Source of the DNA: JBJSXJ01 sp044235425
Lineage (GTDB): Bacteria > Planctomycetota > Planctomycetia > Pirellulales > Pirellulaceae
DNA: 64,000 nucleotides
Reading direction: 5' to 3'
Assembly (NCBI GenBank): GCA_044235425.1
Contig: JBIIHW010000008.1
Location: 62,001 to 126,000, forward strand
The notes below the pieces were generated by a model. The model did not search any database. It saw only the letters and a list, made by a program, of their open reading frames with translations, and was not told the origin of the DNA. Both the position numbers and the translations under genes were made by a program. Positions 53,231-61,776 of this stretch are shown here, one piece after another (position 1 is the first letter of the stretch; every line of letters starts with the position of its first letter).

Positions 53231-56200
53231 TTAATCCAGATACAAAAACTCATTACTCATCAGTACCGCTTGGGCGAGATCGCGCCACGCTGCGAGTCGC
53301 CCTGCCGCATCTGCCGTGTGAGCCGCCATCAGCTCACCCAGCGCCTCACGCCCGAGGACCAACTCTGCCGTCGTCGCTCGGCGCCCCAATGCCCGCTCGT
53401 ACAAGCGCTGCAGTCGTTCGTCCAGGTCGAGTTGATCCTGAGCGACAATTGTTGCCAGTTCGTTTGCGCGCTGCAGCACGAATTCGGAATTCCATTGAGC
53501 GAGTGACTGGAGCGGCGTGGTCGATCGATTGCGCTGAGTGCTGAGAAAGACAATCGAGGGAGCGTCGAATACGCTGAGGAAACTGAGCTGCTGAGTGCGT
53601 CGCTGGTAGAGATAGAGCGAGCGACGACGAGCCCCGCCTACCGACTCCTCGACGCGCACTTCTCCGTCGCCATTACGAGCTGTCGGGACATAAGTACCGC
53701 CCAGTCTCAAATCCAACTCATCACTCACCGCCAGCAGTCGATCACGAATCGCTTCGGCGTCCAAGCGTACCAGCGGGAAACGACTGTAGAGACGATTGCT
53801 TGGATCACGGTGAGCAGTCGCGGCCTCCACGACACTCGACTGCGCAAACGTCGCCGAGGTGACAATCAGTCGATGCACATGCTTGCTGCTCCAGCCGGAT
53901 TCGATGAGTTCCATCGACAGCCACTCCAGCAGTTCGGGATGAGTGGGCTCCGCACCTCCCAGCCCCAAGTTGTCGCTCGTCGCCACCAATCCCACTCCAA
54001 AATAATGCTGCCAAATACGATTGACCTGCACACGCGCCAGCAATGCCGCCGGACGACTGCCGGGCTTGGTCATCCAGCGCGCTAGTGCGAGCCGTCGACC
54101 CGAAGATGGTCGTTCGCCATTCGTCATCGGCACTTCGTAAGGATTATCGTGATCCGTGAGTACGCTGAGGCCCGCTGGTTCCACCGCCTCGGCGGGAGTG
54201 GCATAATTGCCGCGCGTCAGCAACGGAACCGCGGGTGGATCCGGTTTCACATCAGTAAGCCACGCGATCTTGCCAGGTCGAGCGGCTGCGATCGCCTCGC
54301 GCTGCTTTTGGAGCGATTCAACTTGCTGTCGCTGCTTGGTCAGCTCCTCGAGAAATTTCGTCAAATTGCCGAATCGTTGCCCCTTGTCGGCAGGCTCGGC
54401 GGGCGATGGTGTCGGAGCTGAATCTTTGGGCTGCTGAATGAAGCGTTCAATGCGCACATTGTCGACGATGAAGCTGCGACCGCAGCAGTATTCAAAACCA
54501 AAACCGCCCGGTGGCAGATCCGCTGCCGCGAGCGTAATCGTTTTCTCCTCGGGCAAAAAGTCGACGAGGTGCTCGAGCCGAAATTGGTTGTTGTCGAGAT
54601 TCGTAATACGCACGCCATAGTTGTGTCCTGGCCGATAACCGGTGACACCAATCTGACCAATCGCTTTCGCGTCCTGACCGGGATAATCAAGATCGACCAC
54701 CGTACTCGTCGTCGGATGACCGTCGATCAACAAATTGCCACCTGCCACTACGGAATTGTCATTGTAGTCATGCAGTGCCAGGTAGTAGCCAATACGTTCC
54801 GCAGGAGCGGCTGGATTATCAACATGGTTGGCTACCAGGTCGAACGTCACTTGAATGGCATCACCCTTGGCTGCCGGTTTCCAGTCGAACGACTGACGAG
54901 TGGATAACCAAGCATTGGGGGCCGTGCGACCTTCGAGTATCTGTAGGGCACCCGCGCGGATGCGAGCTCCGGGACGCTCGTCGGAGTCGACGTTTACCGA
55001 CACCGTTCCCGCGGGTGCATCATCGCCCGGCGCGGTCGCTGACCAGCGCTCGCCGAGCTTCTGCTCTGGGTCGTCAAACGAATCCTGGAACAGCAGTTCG
55101 CCCGCTGGCCGGTTCGCCTGTACCCATTCATTGAGTTTCTGACGCTCTACCAGCAAGCGACGGTCGAGCTCTTGGAGCTGTGACTGCCAGCGTTCCAGCT
55201 CTCCGGGCAGCGGTGCGAGCACGAATCGGTCGTTGGGTTTCACCCAGTTGTCGATTGAGAAGGCAGGATAGAGGATCGCCTGCAGCTGGTAGAAATCACG
55301 CTGAGTGATCGGCTCAAACTTGTGATCATGGCACTTGGCACATTGGATCGTAAGTCCCATCAGGGATCCACCAACTAACTGTTGACTCGCCTCCAAAGCG
55401 TAATACCGGTCGGCTCGTACTTCATCGGGATTGCCGTCGCTTTCCCCAGACCCATCTTGTCCGTTGCGAAGAAAATGAGTGGCGATGAGCCAGCGAATGA
55501 TTTCGGGCGACGCGGACTGACCCGCACGATAGCCGGCCGCAAACGCCAGTTCATCCCCCGCCAGTTGCTCGCGAACAAACTGATCAAGCGGCCAGTCGCT
55601 GTTCAGAGAGTCGACGACGTAATCGCGATAGCGATAAGCAAGCGGTCGATCGGTATCGGCGTTAAAGTACCCGTTGGAATCGGCATACCCGGCTGCGTCC
55701 AGCCAACGTTTGCCCCAGCGCACGCCAAACTGCGGCGAGGACAGCCAGCGATCGATCAGCTGCTGCTCGGCTGCCCCTAAAGGATTCACCGCAGCAGGAT
55801 TCACCGCAGCAGGATTCGCGGCGGCAGGATTCGCGGCGGCGGTAATGGCCGCGAGCGGGTTGGCAGCTGGGGCTGCAAAGGCTTCAAGTTCATCGAGGGT
55901 GGGGGGCAGTCCCAGGAGTGCCAAGCGAGTTCGGCGGAGCCAGTTCAGCGGCGGGGCCGGAGCGGCGAGTTGTAAACCTGCCGCTTCCAGACGTGCCAGG
56001 ATGAAGCGGTCCACGGGATTCGCAACTTGAGCGGTATTTTTTACCGTCGGGAGCGGGGGACGCATCAAAGCGCGAAACGACCAGTGATCGGCTTCAACCG
56101 GCTGAGCCTTGGAGCCCGCTGATAATCCCGGTGCACCGCCGATAATCCAGCGCCGCAGCAACTCGCGTTCACGAGCAGGAAGCGGATCCTCGGGTGGCAT

Positions 56201-56578
56201 TTTTTGCTGGTCAACCTGAGTCCATAGTTTGCTGGCTGCCAGATCGTGCGGCACCACCACCGGACCATCCTCGCTACCGCGAACGACACCAGCCGGAGTG
56301 GCCAGAAAGAGCCCCGCTTCGCGCGTTCCCGGTCCGTGACATTTAACACAGCGCGCTTTCAGCAGCGCGGCAATGTCGGTATTCCAGTGCGGTGTCGTAC
56401 GTTCCGCTCGGGGTACCATGTCCGCTGCGTCGGTCGTGCTCGCTGGCTCCGCTGCCAGCAAGCGGTGCGTGAGTGTGTCGAGCGGAAGAGTAACCGTGAA
56501 TACGATACCGAGCATCTGCAGCGCGCACCGTAAACGAATCATCGTGAAGCGAGCGAATCGCAGTGGCGGTCGGCCCAT
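53231..56578 (-). CDS. Planctomycete cytochrome c / DUF1549 / DUF1553 protein, copy 3
   Basis: About 1115 residues from the ATG at 56578 (the frame is open to 56659; a later ATG at 56542 is also possible). Signal at about 15-40. PSCyt1 haem motif CVKCHGPGTREAGLFLATPA. DUF1549 with ARLEAAGLQLAAPAPPLNWL, LALLGLPPTLDELEAF and a second CxxCH in CAKCHDHKFEPI. An Ala/Asn/Pro linker (NPAAV-type, four 15-bp coding repeats) sits inside DUF1549. A beta-rich insertion (about 520-720, LLFQDSFDDPEQKLGERWSA onward) looks like a carbohydrate- or lectin-type fold. DUF1553 (about 850-1080) contains RRLALARWMTKPGSRPAALL and GGAEPTHPELLEWLS. Confidence 0.92.
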   Translation of the reverse strand: MGRPPLRFARFTMIRLRCALQMLGIVFTVTLPLDTLTHRLLAAEPASTTDAADMVPRAERTTPHWNTDIAALLKARCVKCHGPGTREAGLFLATPAGVVRGSEDGPVVVPHDLAASKLWTQVDQQKMPPEDPLPARERELLRRWIIGGAPGLSAGSKAQPVEADHWSFRALMRPPLPTVKNTAQVANPVDRFILARLEAAGLQLAAPAPPLNWLRRTRLALLGLPPTLDELEAFAAPAANPLAAITAAANPAAANPAAVNPAAVNPLGAAEQQLIDRWLSSPQFGVRWGKRWLDAAGYADSNGYFNADTDRPLAYRYRDYVVDSLNSDWPLDQFVREQLAGDELAFAAGYRAGQSASPEIIRWLIATHFLRNGQDGSGESDGNPDEVRADRYYALEASQQLVGGSLMGLTIQCAKCHDHKFEPITQRDFYQLQAILYPAFSIDNWVKPNDRFVLAPLPGELERWQSQLQELDRRLLVERQKLNEWVQANRPAGELLFQDSFDDPEQKLGERWSATAPGDDAPAGTVSVNVDSDERPGARIRAGALQILEGRTAPNAWLSTRQSFDWKPAAKGDAIQVTFDLVANHVDNPAAPAERIGYYLALHDYNDNSVVAGGNLLIDGHPTTSTVVDLDYPGQDAKAIGQIGVTGYRPGHNYGVRITNLDNNQFRLEHLVDFLPEEKTITLAAADLPPGGFGFEYCCGRSFIVDNVRIERFIQQPKDSAPTPSPAEPADKGQRFGNLTKFLEELTKQRQQVESLQKQREAIAAARPGKIAWLTDVKPDPPAVPLLTRGNYATPAEAVEPAGLSVLTDHDNPYEVPMTNGERPSSGRRLALARWMTKPGSRPAALLARVQVNRIWQHYFGVGLVATSDNLGLGGAEPTHPELLEWLSMELIESGWSSKHVHRLIVTSATFAQSSVVEAATAHRDPSNRLYSRFPLVRLDAEAIRDRLLAVSDELDLRLGGTYVPTARNGDGEVRVEESVGGARRRSLYLYQRRTQQLSFLSVFDAPSIVFLSTQRNRSTTPLQSLAQWNSEFVLQRANELATIVAQDQLDLDERLQRLYERALGRRATTAELVLGREALGELMAAHTADAAGRLAAWRDLAQAVLMSNEFLYLD
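55781..55840 (-). repeat. 15-bp coding tandem repeat in cytochrome copy 3
   Basis: Four 15-bp units on the plus strand: AGGATTCACCGCAGC twice, then AGGATTCGCGGCGGC twice. On the coding (minus) strand they give repeated Asn-Pro-Ala-Ala-(Val/Ala). Confidence 0.95.
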
Positions 56579-57197
56579 GACAAAGTTCCACGAGGTTAGA
56601 TCTTGAATCAAGCCGTTAGCATACCGCGAGGAAGTACGCTGTCGAGCGTTTCCTGGCACAGGAATGAACGGCTCGGCCGGCTTTTAACGTGCGCTGGCGA
56701 ACGACTGTGATAGGGGATTCCGATTGGATTCCCACAGACAGTGATACGGCATCTGTGTCCTCGGTGCATCTGGGTACTCTGGGTACTCTGTGTCTCTGTG
56801 TCTCTGTGTCTCAATTCTCCTATCTACACGACTCAACGGCGTTGCGAGGCTCGGATTTGTGAAACATGGAGGCACAGAGGGCACCGTGTGTGACGAGGCT
56901 ACAAGATCGAGAGCCATCGCCCTATGACACTTACTTTCTTGTTTTTTCCAAAATACGCTCATTTGGCAAAGGACTTGCGCCACGGGAACTGGGAGAGTAG
57001 GGAGTCGAGATGAGCTCAGTCAACGATGAGGTATGGATCGACGGCAGGGCCGAAGGCCAGCGGACACTGCAGCCTACCGGTAACGCCCGAGGACGCTCAG
57101 GATGGATGCGCGTGCATCGCCTACCAAGAAGTGAAAATGGCCTTCGGCCAAGTTTCGGAACTGATGCTCATTCGAGAGACGCTATGGTACCCAACGC
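56579..57197. other. Intergenic region with CTCTGTGT repeats and a long inverted repeat
   Basis: About 620 bp, no convincing gene. TGGGTACTC units and three GTGTCTCT units occupy 56768-56813, and a related inverse-sense stretch (GAGGCACAGAGGGCACCGTG) lies near 56870. A perfect 12-bp inverted repeat lies at 57048-57059 and 57138-57149. Confidence 0.6.
57048..57149. repeat. 12-bp perfect inverted repeat with self-complementary arms
   Basis: GGCCGAAGGCCA (57048-57059) and TGGCCTTCGGCC (57138-57149) are exact reverse complements, 78 bp apart. Each arm alone can also fold: GGCC-GAA-GGCC and GGCC-TTC-GGCC, the second with a possible TTCG loop. The pattern resembles REP-like palindromes. Confidence 0.8.
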
Positions 57198-57401
57198 CTA
57201 CTCTTCCCCCTCATCCGCCGACTGCGATGCTTCCTCGTCTTCGTCGTCGGGGTCGCGAGTGGCGGGAAACGTGTAGGCTTCGGTGAGCCAGCGGCCGAGA
57301 TCAATCGAACGGCAGCGATCGCTGCAGAAGGGCAAACAGCGTGAACTGGATTCGCTGAACGTTTTCTGGCAAGTGGGACAGCGCAGTGTGGGGCTACTCA
57401 C
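57198..57401 (-). CDS. yacG: YacG-type zinc protein (DNA gyrase inhibitor family)
   Basis: A 67-residue protein. Zinc ligands CPTCQ (about 8-12) and FCSDRCRSIDLGRWL (about 25-39) match the YacG pattern CxxC...CxxxC with IDLG. It ends in an acidic tail. In E. coli YacG binds GyrB and inhibits gyrase. Its start overlaps the fmdB-type gene stop by four bases, so it is the last gene of the chaperone cluster transcript. Confidence 0.93.
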   Translation of the reverse strand: MSSPTLRCPTCQKTFSESSSRCLPFCSDRCRSIDLGRWLTEAYTFPATRDPDDEDEEASQSADEGEE

Positions 57402-57751
57402 TTTTTGTCGCCACCCGAGGACTTTGAACCGCTGCTCGCTGAACTACTACCTGTGGAGCCACTGCTACTGGATGAACTGCTGCTCGACTTAGCCCCGGTA
57501 TCCGCTGTGCTGCTGCTCGACGAACTGGAAGCTGACTTATCCGCTTCCGCTTTCTTTTTGTAAGAGTCGCTACGATAGTCCGTTTGATAGAAGCCGGAGC
57601 CTTTGAAAATGATGCCGGCACCGGCGCCAAACAACCGTCGCAATTTCTTCTTTTTGCACTTGGGGCATTTCGTCAGCACGGCATCGCTGATGTTTTGAAA
57701 CTCTTCAAATTCATGCCCACAAGCATCGCACAGGTAATCATAGGTTGGCAT
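57398..57751 (-). CDS. FmdB-family zinc-ribbon protein
   Basis: A 117-residue protein. MPTYDYLCDACGHEFEEFQN at the N-terminus and CPKCKKKKLRRLFGAGAGII supply the two CxxC knuckles of the FmdB regulatory/zinc-ribbon family. KGSGFYQTDYR is also typical. The C-terminal 45 residues are almost only Ser, Lys and Gly, probably disordered. Family members are small conserved proteins of uncertain role. It lies between grpE and yacG. Confidence 0.9.
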   Translation of the reverse strand: MPTYDYLCDACGHEFEEFQNISDAVLTKCPKCKKKKLRRLFGAGAGIIFKGSGFYQTDYRSDSYKKKAEADKSASSSSSSSTADTGAKSSSSSSSSSGSTGSSSASSGSKSSGGDKK

Positions 57752-57814
57752 AAGTTCGTTCCTGAAAAACTACCGGAAGCTGGCTCGACGAGTTGCCGGG
57801 TGAATACCGTTTGC

Positions 57815-58453
57815 TCAACTGCTGGCGGTTGGTGGAGGGCCAATCGAGACGAGCACTTGTGCGGGCCGCACCACTCGATCATGGAGCGAGTAGCCCTTGC
57901 GAGCGACGCGCGTGATGGTACCTGCCGGATGCTCCGAGCTCGGCTCCTGCGCAATCGCTTCGTGCAAATGCGGATCAAAAACAGTGCCTACATCCGGGAT
58001 CACTCGACACTGGTGTTGGTCGAGGCACGTGTTGAGTTGCAACGCAACCATTTGGACACCTGCCAGCAAACCGGTAAGTGCGGTGCTTTTATCAGCCTGT
58101 TCAGATTGCTCCGACTTCTGCGCCGACTCGATCGCACGATTGAGATTGTCGAGCACTTGGAGCAGATCGCGTAGCAAGTTGAGCGAGGCGTAGCGCTTCT
58201 CGTCTTCCAGTTCCCGTCGAGCTCGTTTGCGGTAGTTTTCGAGTTCGGCGTGGGTGCGAATCGCGCGGTCGTTCGCTTCCGCCGCTTCTGCCCGCAATCG
58301 CAGCATGTCAGCCAGCAACTGTTGCTCGGGGGAGAGCGAGTCGGAGGCGGGATCGTGATTCTCACGATCATCGCCCGCAAACGCCGCATCCGCGCCGTCT
58401 GCCGAAATGGGATCATCCCGCTGTTCATCGCGAGTTTTCTTCTCATCAGCCAT
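57815..58453 (-). CDS. grpE: Nucleotide exchange factor GrpE
   Basis: Releases ADP from DnaK. A 212-residue protein: an acidic, disordered N-terminus (1-38), a long coiled-coil dimerisation helix (about 40-105), HAELENYRKRARRELEDEK as core motif, and the C-terminal beta domain with FDPHLHEAIAQEPSSEHPAG and RVARKGYSLHDRVVRPAQVL. The length is normal. It begins five bases after the dnaJ stop. dnaK is not in the window. Confidence 0.95.
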   Translation of the reverse strand: MADEKKTRDEQRDDPISADGADAAFAGDDRENHDPASDSLSPEQQLLADMLRLRAEAAEANDRAIRTHAELENYRKRARRELEDEKRYASLNLLRDLLQVLDNLNRAIESAQKSEQSEQADKSTALTGLLAGVQMVALQLNTCLDQHQCRVIPDVGTVFDPHLHEAIAQEPSSEHPAGTITRVARKGYSLHDRVVRPAQVLVSIGPPPTASS

Positions 58454-58458
58454 GATGG

Positions 58459-59619
58459 TTACTCCTCTTCTTGATTCGCTCGTGGTCCACCCTCAGCGGA
58501 CTCGGGAGCAAAATATTCCTTGAGTTTGTCGAGGAACGATTTGCGCTGGGGAGTTACGTCGACGTGTTCTAATTCGGCGAGCTCCCGCAGCAACTCACTT
58601 TGTCGGGCAGTGAGTTTTTTAGGAACTTCGATATAGGTCTGCACGAGCAGATCGCCTTTGCGACCGCCACGTGTTTCTGGCATGCCGTGCCCCGCCACTC
58701 GAAACACATCGCCCGATTGCGTGCCGGGATGAAGCGTGAGCTGAGTGGGGCCCGTGAGCGTGGGGACCTCGATGGTCGCACCGAGTGCGGCTTGGCTGTA
58801 CGAAATGGGCAACTGCAAAATCAGATTATTGCCATCGCGTTGAAAGAGGCGATGGCGCCGAATGGAGATGAAGCAGTAGCAGTCACCGGGCGGGCCACCG
58901 TCGGGACTGGGCTCACCCGCCCCCGTCAGTCGCACTCGATTGTCATCATCAACACCGGCGGGAATGTGAACGTCAATTCGTTCTTTGCCCGCGGTGTAAC
59001 CACGGCCGCGACATTGATCACAGGGATTCGTGACGATTGAGCCGGCACCGCTGCACGACGGACAGGTGGTTTGCACTCGCAGAATACCCGCTGACTGCAC
59101 AACTTGCCCCTGCCCACCGCACCGCCGACAAGGCTCGCGCTTCGCGCCCGCTTTGTTGCCGGTGCCTTGGCACGGCTCGCAGCGGCGACTGCGCGAAAAC
59201 TCGACTTTCTTCGTCACTCCGGTCGCAGCTTCTTCCAAGTCGAGCACGACATCGACGCGAATGTCCTCGCCGCGTCGAGCTCTTCGTTGGCGGCGACCGC
59301 CGCCGAAGAGGTCGCCGAAGAAACCGCCACCGAACATGTCTCCAAAGGCTTCGAAAATATCCTGCACATCGTTGAACTGCGGCGCAGCAGATTCCACACC
59401 CGCATGACCATATTGGTCATAGCGAGCTTTCTTCTCCGCGTCGTTCAGAATTTCATACGCTTCGGCAGCTTCTTTGAACTTTTCGATCGCGGTGGGATCA
59501 TCCTTATTGCTGTCCGGATGATACTTGATCGCCAGCTTGCGATAAGCCGTAGCGATTTCCTTCGCGGTAGCAGTTCGCGGCACTCCGAGTATCTCGTAGT
59601 AGTCGCGCTTGGTTGCCAT
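58459..59619 (-). CDS. dnaJ: Chaperone DnaJ
   Basis: Hsp40 co-chaperone that feeds substrates to DnaK. J domain (about 1-70) with HPD in IKYHPDSNKDDP. A Gly/Phe-rich segment is GFFGDLFGGGRR. The zinc-finger domain has four CxxCxGxG knuckles (CEPCQGTG, CRRCGGQG, CPSCSGAG, CDQCRGRG; about 140-205). The C-terminal domain holds LPISYSQAALGATIEVPTL and VLV/YIEVPKKL segments. The ATG at 59619 (MATKRDYYEILG) is preferred over 59640. A strong hairpin lies 29 bp upstream. It is followed by grpE at five bases. Confidence 0.95.
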   Translation of the reverse strand: MATKRDYYEILGVPRTATAKEIATAYRKLAIKYHPDSNKDDPTAIEKFKEAAEAYEILNDAEKKARYDQYGHAGVESAAPQFNDVQDIFEAFGDMFGGGFFGDLFGGGRRQRRARRGEDIRVDVVLDLEEAATGVTKKVEFSRSRRCEPCQGTGNKAGAKREPCRRCGGQGQVVQSAGILRVQTTCPSCSGAGSIVTNPCDQCRGRGYTAGKERIDVHIPAGVDDDNRVRLTGAGEPSPDGGPPGDCYCFISIRRHRLFQRDGNNLILQLPISYSQAALGATIEVPTLTGPTQLTLHPGTQSGDVFRVAGHGMPETRGGRKGDLLVQTYIEVPKKLTARQSELLRELAELEHVDVTPQRKSFLDKLKEYFAPESAEGGPRANQEEE

Positions 59620-59647
59620 GTTGCTCACCATTCGTCCCACTGCGACT

Positions 59648-59680
59648 ACGCCCCGCGATCGGCAAGCCGAGGCGGGGCGT
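59648..59680. other. Strong hairpin between groEL1 and dnaJ
   Basis: ACGCCCCGC (59648-59656) pairs perfectly with GCGGGGCGT (59672-59680), and the loop itself contains CGGC-AA-GCCG. A T-rich tract follows on the plus strand only. On the minus (coding) strand there is no T-run, so it may act as a transcript-processing or RNA-stability hairpin in the dnaJ leader rather than as a terminator. Confidence 0.75.
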
Positions 59681-59712
59681 TTGTGTTGGTTTTCTGAACA
59701 GCGGATTCGCGA

Positions 59713-61332
59713 CTAACGAACCACGCCTTCAGCACTACGCTTCTTCTTGTCATCCTTATCGAACGTCGTCACCATCGCATCGGTCGTGAGCAATAGTGCG
59801 GCGATGCTGGCCGCGTTGCTCAGCGCCGTACGCACCACCTTCACCGGATCAATGATGCCCGCCTTGAGCATGTCGACATACTCGTCGTTGTTGGCGTCAT
59901 AGCCGATGTTCAGCGGCTTCTGGGAAACCTCATCGGCCACCACCGAACCATCGCGACCACCGTTGGAAACGATCGCGGTGAGCGGTGCGCTGAGTGCCTT
60001 GAGGATGATTTCCACACCGATGCGCTCATCACCCTTCGCCGCATCGCGAGCCTTCTGCACAGCTTCCGTGCAACGTAGCAGTGCGACACCACCGCCCGGA
60101 AGAATTCCCTCTTCCACCGCAGCACGAGTGGCATGCAGAGCGTCTTCGATACGAGCCTTCTTCTGCTTCATGTCGGCTTCCGTCTCGGCACCCACCGAAA
60201 CCACCGCCACGCCGCCCGCCAGCTTCGCCAGACGTTCCTGGAACTTCTCCTTGTCATACTCGCTTTCGGTCTGAGCGAGTTGATTACGAATCTGCTGGAT
60301 TCGCTTGTCAATCTCACTGCGATCGCCAGCGCCTTCCACGATCGTCGTGTTGTTCTTGTCGACCGTGATCTTCTTGGCACGACCCAGATGCTCCAGCCCG
60401 ATGTTTTCGAGCTGAATACCGAGGTCCTCGCTGATCATCGTGCCGCCCGTAAGCGTTGCGATGTCACCCAGCATCGCCTTGCGACGATCGCCAAACCCAG
60501 GCGCCTTCACCGCACAGACGTTGAGTACGCCTCGCAGCTTATTCACCACCAACAGCGTCAAAGCTTCGGCTTCCACATCTTCGGCGATGATCAGCAGCGG
60601 ACGCCCCGTCTGGCTCGACTTCTCCAGCACCGGGACCAGTTCGCGAATGTTCGCAATCTTCTTCTCGTGAATCAGGATCAGCGCGTCTTCCAGCAGGCAA
60701 TCCATCGAAGCCTGGCGGTTGATGAAGTAAGGCGAGACAAAGCCCTTATCGAACTGCATCCCATCCACGTACTCGACCTTCGTCGCTGTCGTCTTGCCCT
60801 CTTCCACCGTAATCACGCCATCCTTGCCAACCTTGTGCAACGCTTCGGCAAGCATCTCGCCAATCGCCTTGTCATTGTTGGCACTGATCGCGCCCACGCT
60901 GGCCACTTCGTCCTTGCTGGTCACCGGCTTGGCCATCGAGAGCAGCTTCGCTTCAGCCGCTTGCACACCCTTTTCAATCCCGCGACGAATCGCCATCGGG
61001 TTGCTACCCGCAACGATGTTGCGAATGCCTTCCTTGAAAATCGTGCGTGCCAACACCGTGGCCGTCGTCGTGCCGTCGCCAGCCAGGTCCGAGGTCTTCT
61101 GAGCAACCTCGACCACCAGCTTGGCACCCATGTTCTCGAAGCGATCTTCGAGATCAATTTCCTTGGCAACCGTCACACCGTCTTTCGTGACGGTGGGGCC
61201 ACCAAACGATTTATCAATGATCACATTGCGACCCGTGGGTCCCAAAGTGACGGCCACTGCATTGGCCAACTTGTCCACGCCTTGAAGCATCTTAGCGCGA
61301 GCCTGATCGTCGAACAGGAGTTGCTTAGCCAC
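59713..61332 (-). CDS. groEL: Chaperonin GroEL, copy 1 (no Gly-Met tail)
   Basis: Hsp60 chaperonin; forms the folding ring with GroES. A 539-residue protein with KMLQGVDKLANAVAVTLGPT at the N-terminus, the ATP-binding GDGTTTATV, the apical domain with GFVSPYFINRQASM, and VEEGILPGGGVALLRCTEAV. The C-terminus ends FDKDDKKKRSAEGVVR and lacks the Gly-Gly-Met repeats of GroEL. GTG start with AAGGA 11 bases before it. It is downstream of groES and upstream of dnaJ in one likely transcript. Planctomycetes often have several groEL genes; division of labour is not decided here. Confidence 0.96.
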   Translation of the reverse strand: MAKQLLFDDQARAKMLQGVDKLANAVAVTLGPTGRNVIIDKSFGGPTVTKDGVTVAKEIDLEDRFENMGAKLVVEVAQKTSDLAGDGTTTATVLARTIFKEGIRNIVAGSNPMAIRRGIEKGVQAAEAKLLSMAKPVTSKDEVASVGAISANNDKAIGEMLAEALHKVGKDGVITVEEGKTTATKVEYVDGMQFDKGFVSPYFINRQASMDCLLEDALILIHEKKIANIRELVPVLEKSSQTGRPLLIIAEDVEAEALTLLVVNKLRGVLNVCAVKAPGFGDRRKAMLGDIATLTGGTMISEDLGIQLENIGLEHLGRAKKITVDKNNTTIVEGAGDRSEIDKRIQQIRNQLAQTESEYDKEKFQERLAKLAGGVAVVSVGAETEADMKQKKARIEDALHATRAAVEEGILPGGGVALLRCTEAVQKARDAAKGDERIGVEIILKALSAPLTAIVSNGGRDGSVVADEVSQKPLNIGYDANNDEYVDMLKAGIIDPVKVVRTALSNAASIAALLLTTDAMVTTFDKDDKKKRSAEGVVR

Positions 61333-61394
61333 GAGGGAAGATCCTTATCGTACTAGATAAATGGGTTGAAGAACGAACGACCCGTTCGCTCACA

Positions 61395-61694
61395 CTACTT
61401 GACGACCTTCGCCAGAATGTCGCTCTCACGCAGGATCTTCACTTCCTGGCCGTTTACCTTGATGTCCGTGCCACCGTACTTGCCGTAGATGACCTCGTCA
61501 TCAACCGCCACCGACAACTCGGCACGCTTGCCGTTTTCCAGCAACCGACCGGGACCGACGGCCACCACCGTACCGCGCTGCGGCTTTTCCTTGGCAGTGT
61601 CTGGCAACACGATTCCGCCAGCGGTCTTTTCTTCTGCTTCCAGCGGCTGCACCACCACTCGATCATCCAGAGGACGCAACTTGATCTTTGACAT
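61395..61694 (-). CDS. groES: Co-chaperonin GroES
   Basis: Caps GroEL. A 99-residue protein starting KIKLRPLDDRVVVQPLEAEE with the mobile loop EEKTAGGIVLPDTAKEKP, the roof region GKRAELSVAVDDEVIYGKYG and the end ESDILAKVVK. The ATG at 61694 is preceded by AAGGAAT. It sits between the two groEL genes on the same strand. Confidence 0.97.
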   Translation of the reverse strand: MSKIKLRPLDDRVVVQPLEAEEKTAGGIVLPDTAKEKPQRGTVVAVGPGRLLENGKRAELSVAVDDEVIYGKYGGTDIKVNGQEVKILRESDILAKVVK

Positions 61695-61776
61695 GATGAC
61701 TATTCCTTATCGAATCAATTGAACGTTGATGAAAATTGCTTAGTACCAGGACCGAACAGACGCAGTCGGGCAAATC

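Noticed and set aside
57010..57276. A plus-strand frame of 88 codons in the intergenic region before yacG
   Set aside because: It overlaps the end of yacG on the other strand, shows no family features, and covers the inverted repeat at 57048-57149.
60133..61356. A 407-codon open frame on the plus strand
   Set aside because: It lies entirely antisense to groEL1, whose product is unmistakable. The plus-strand translation has no recognisable features and reflects the codon bias of groEL.
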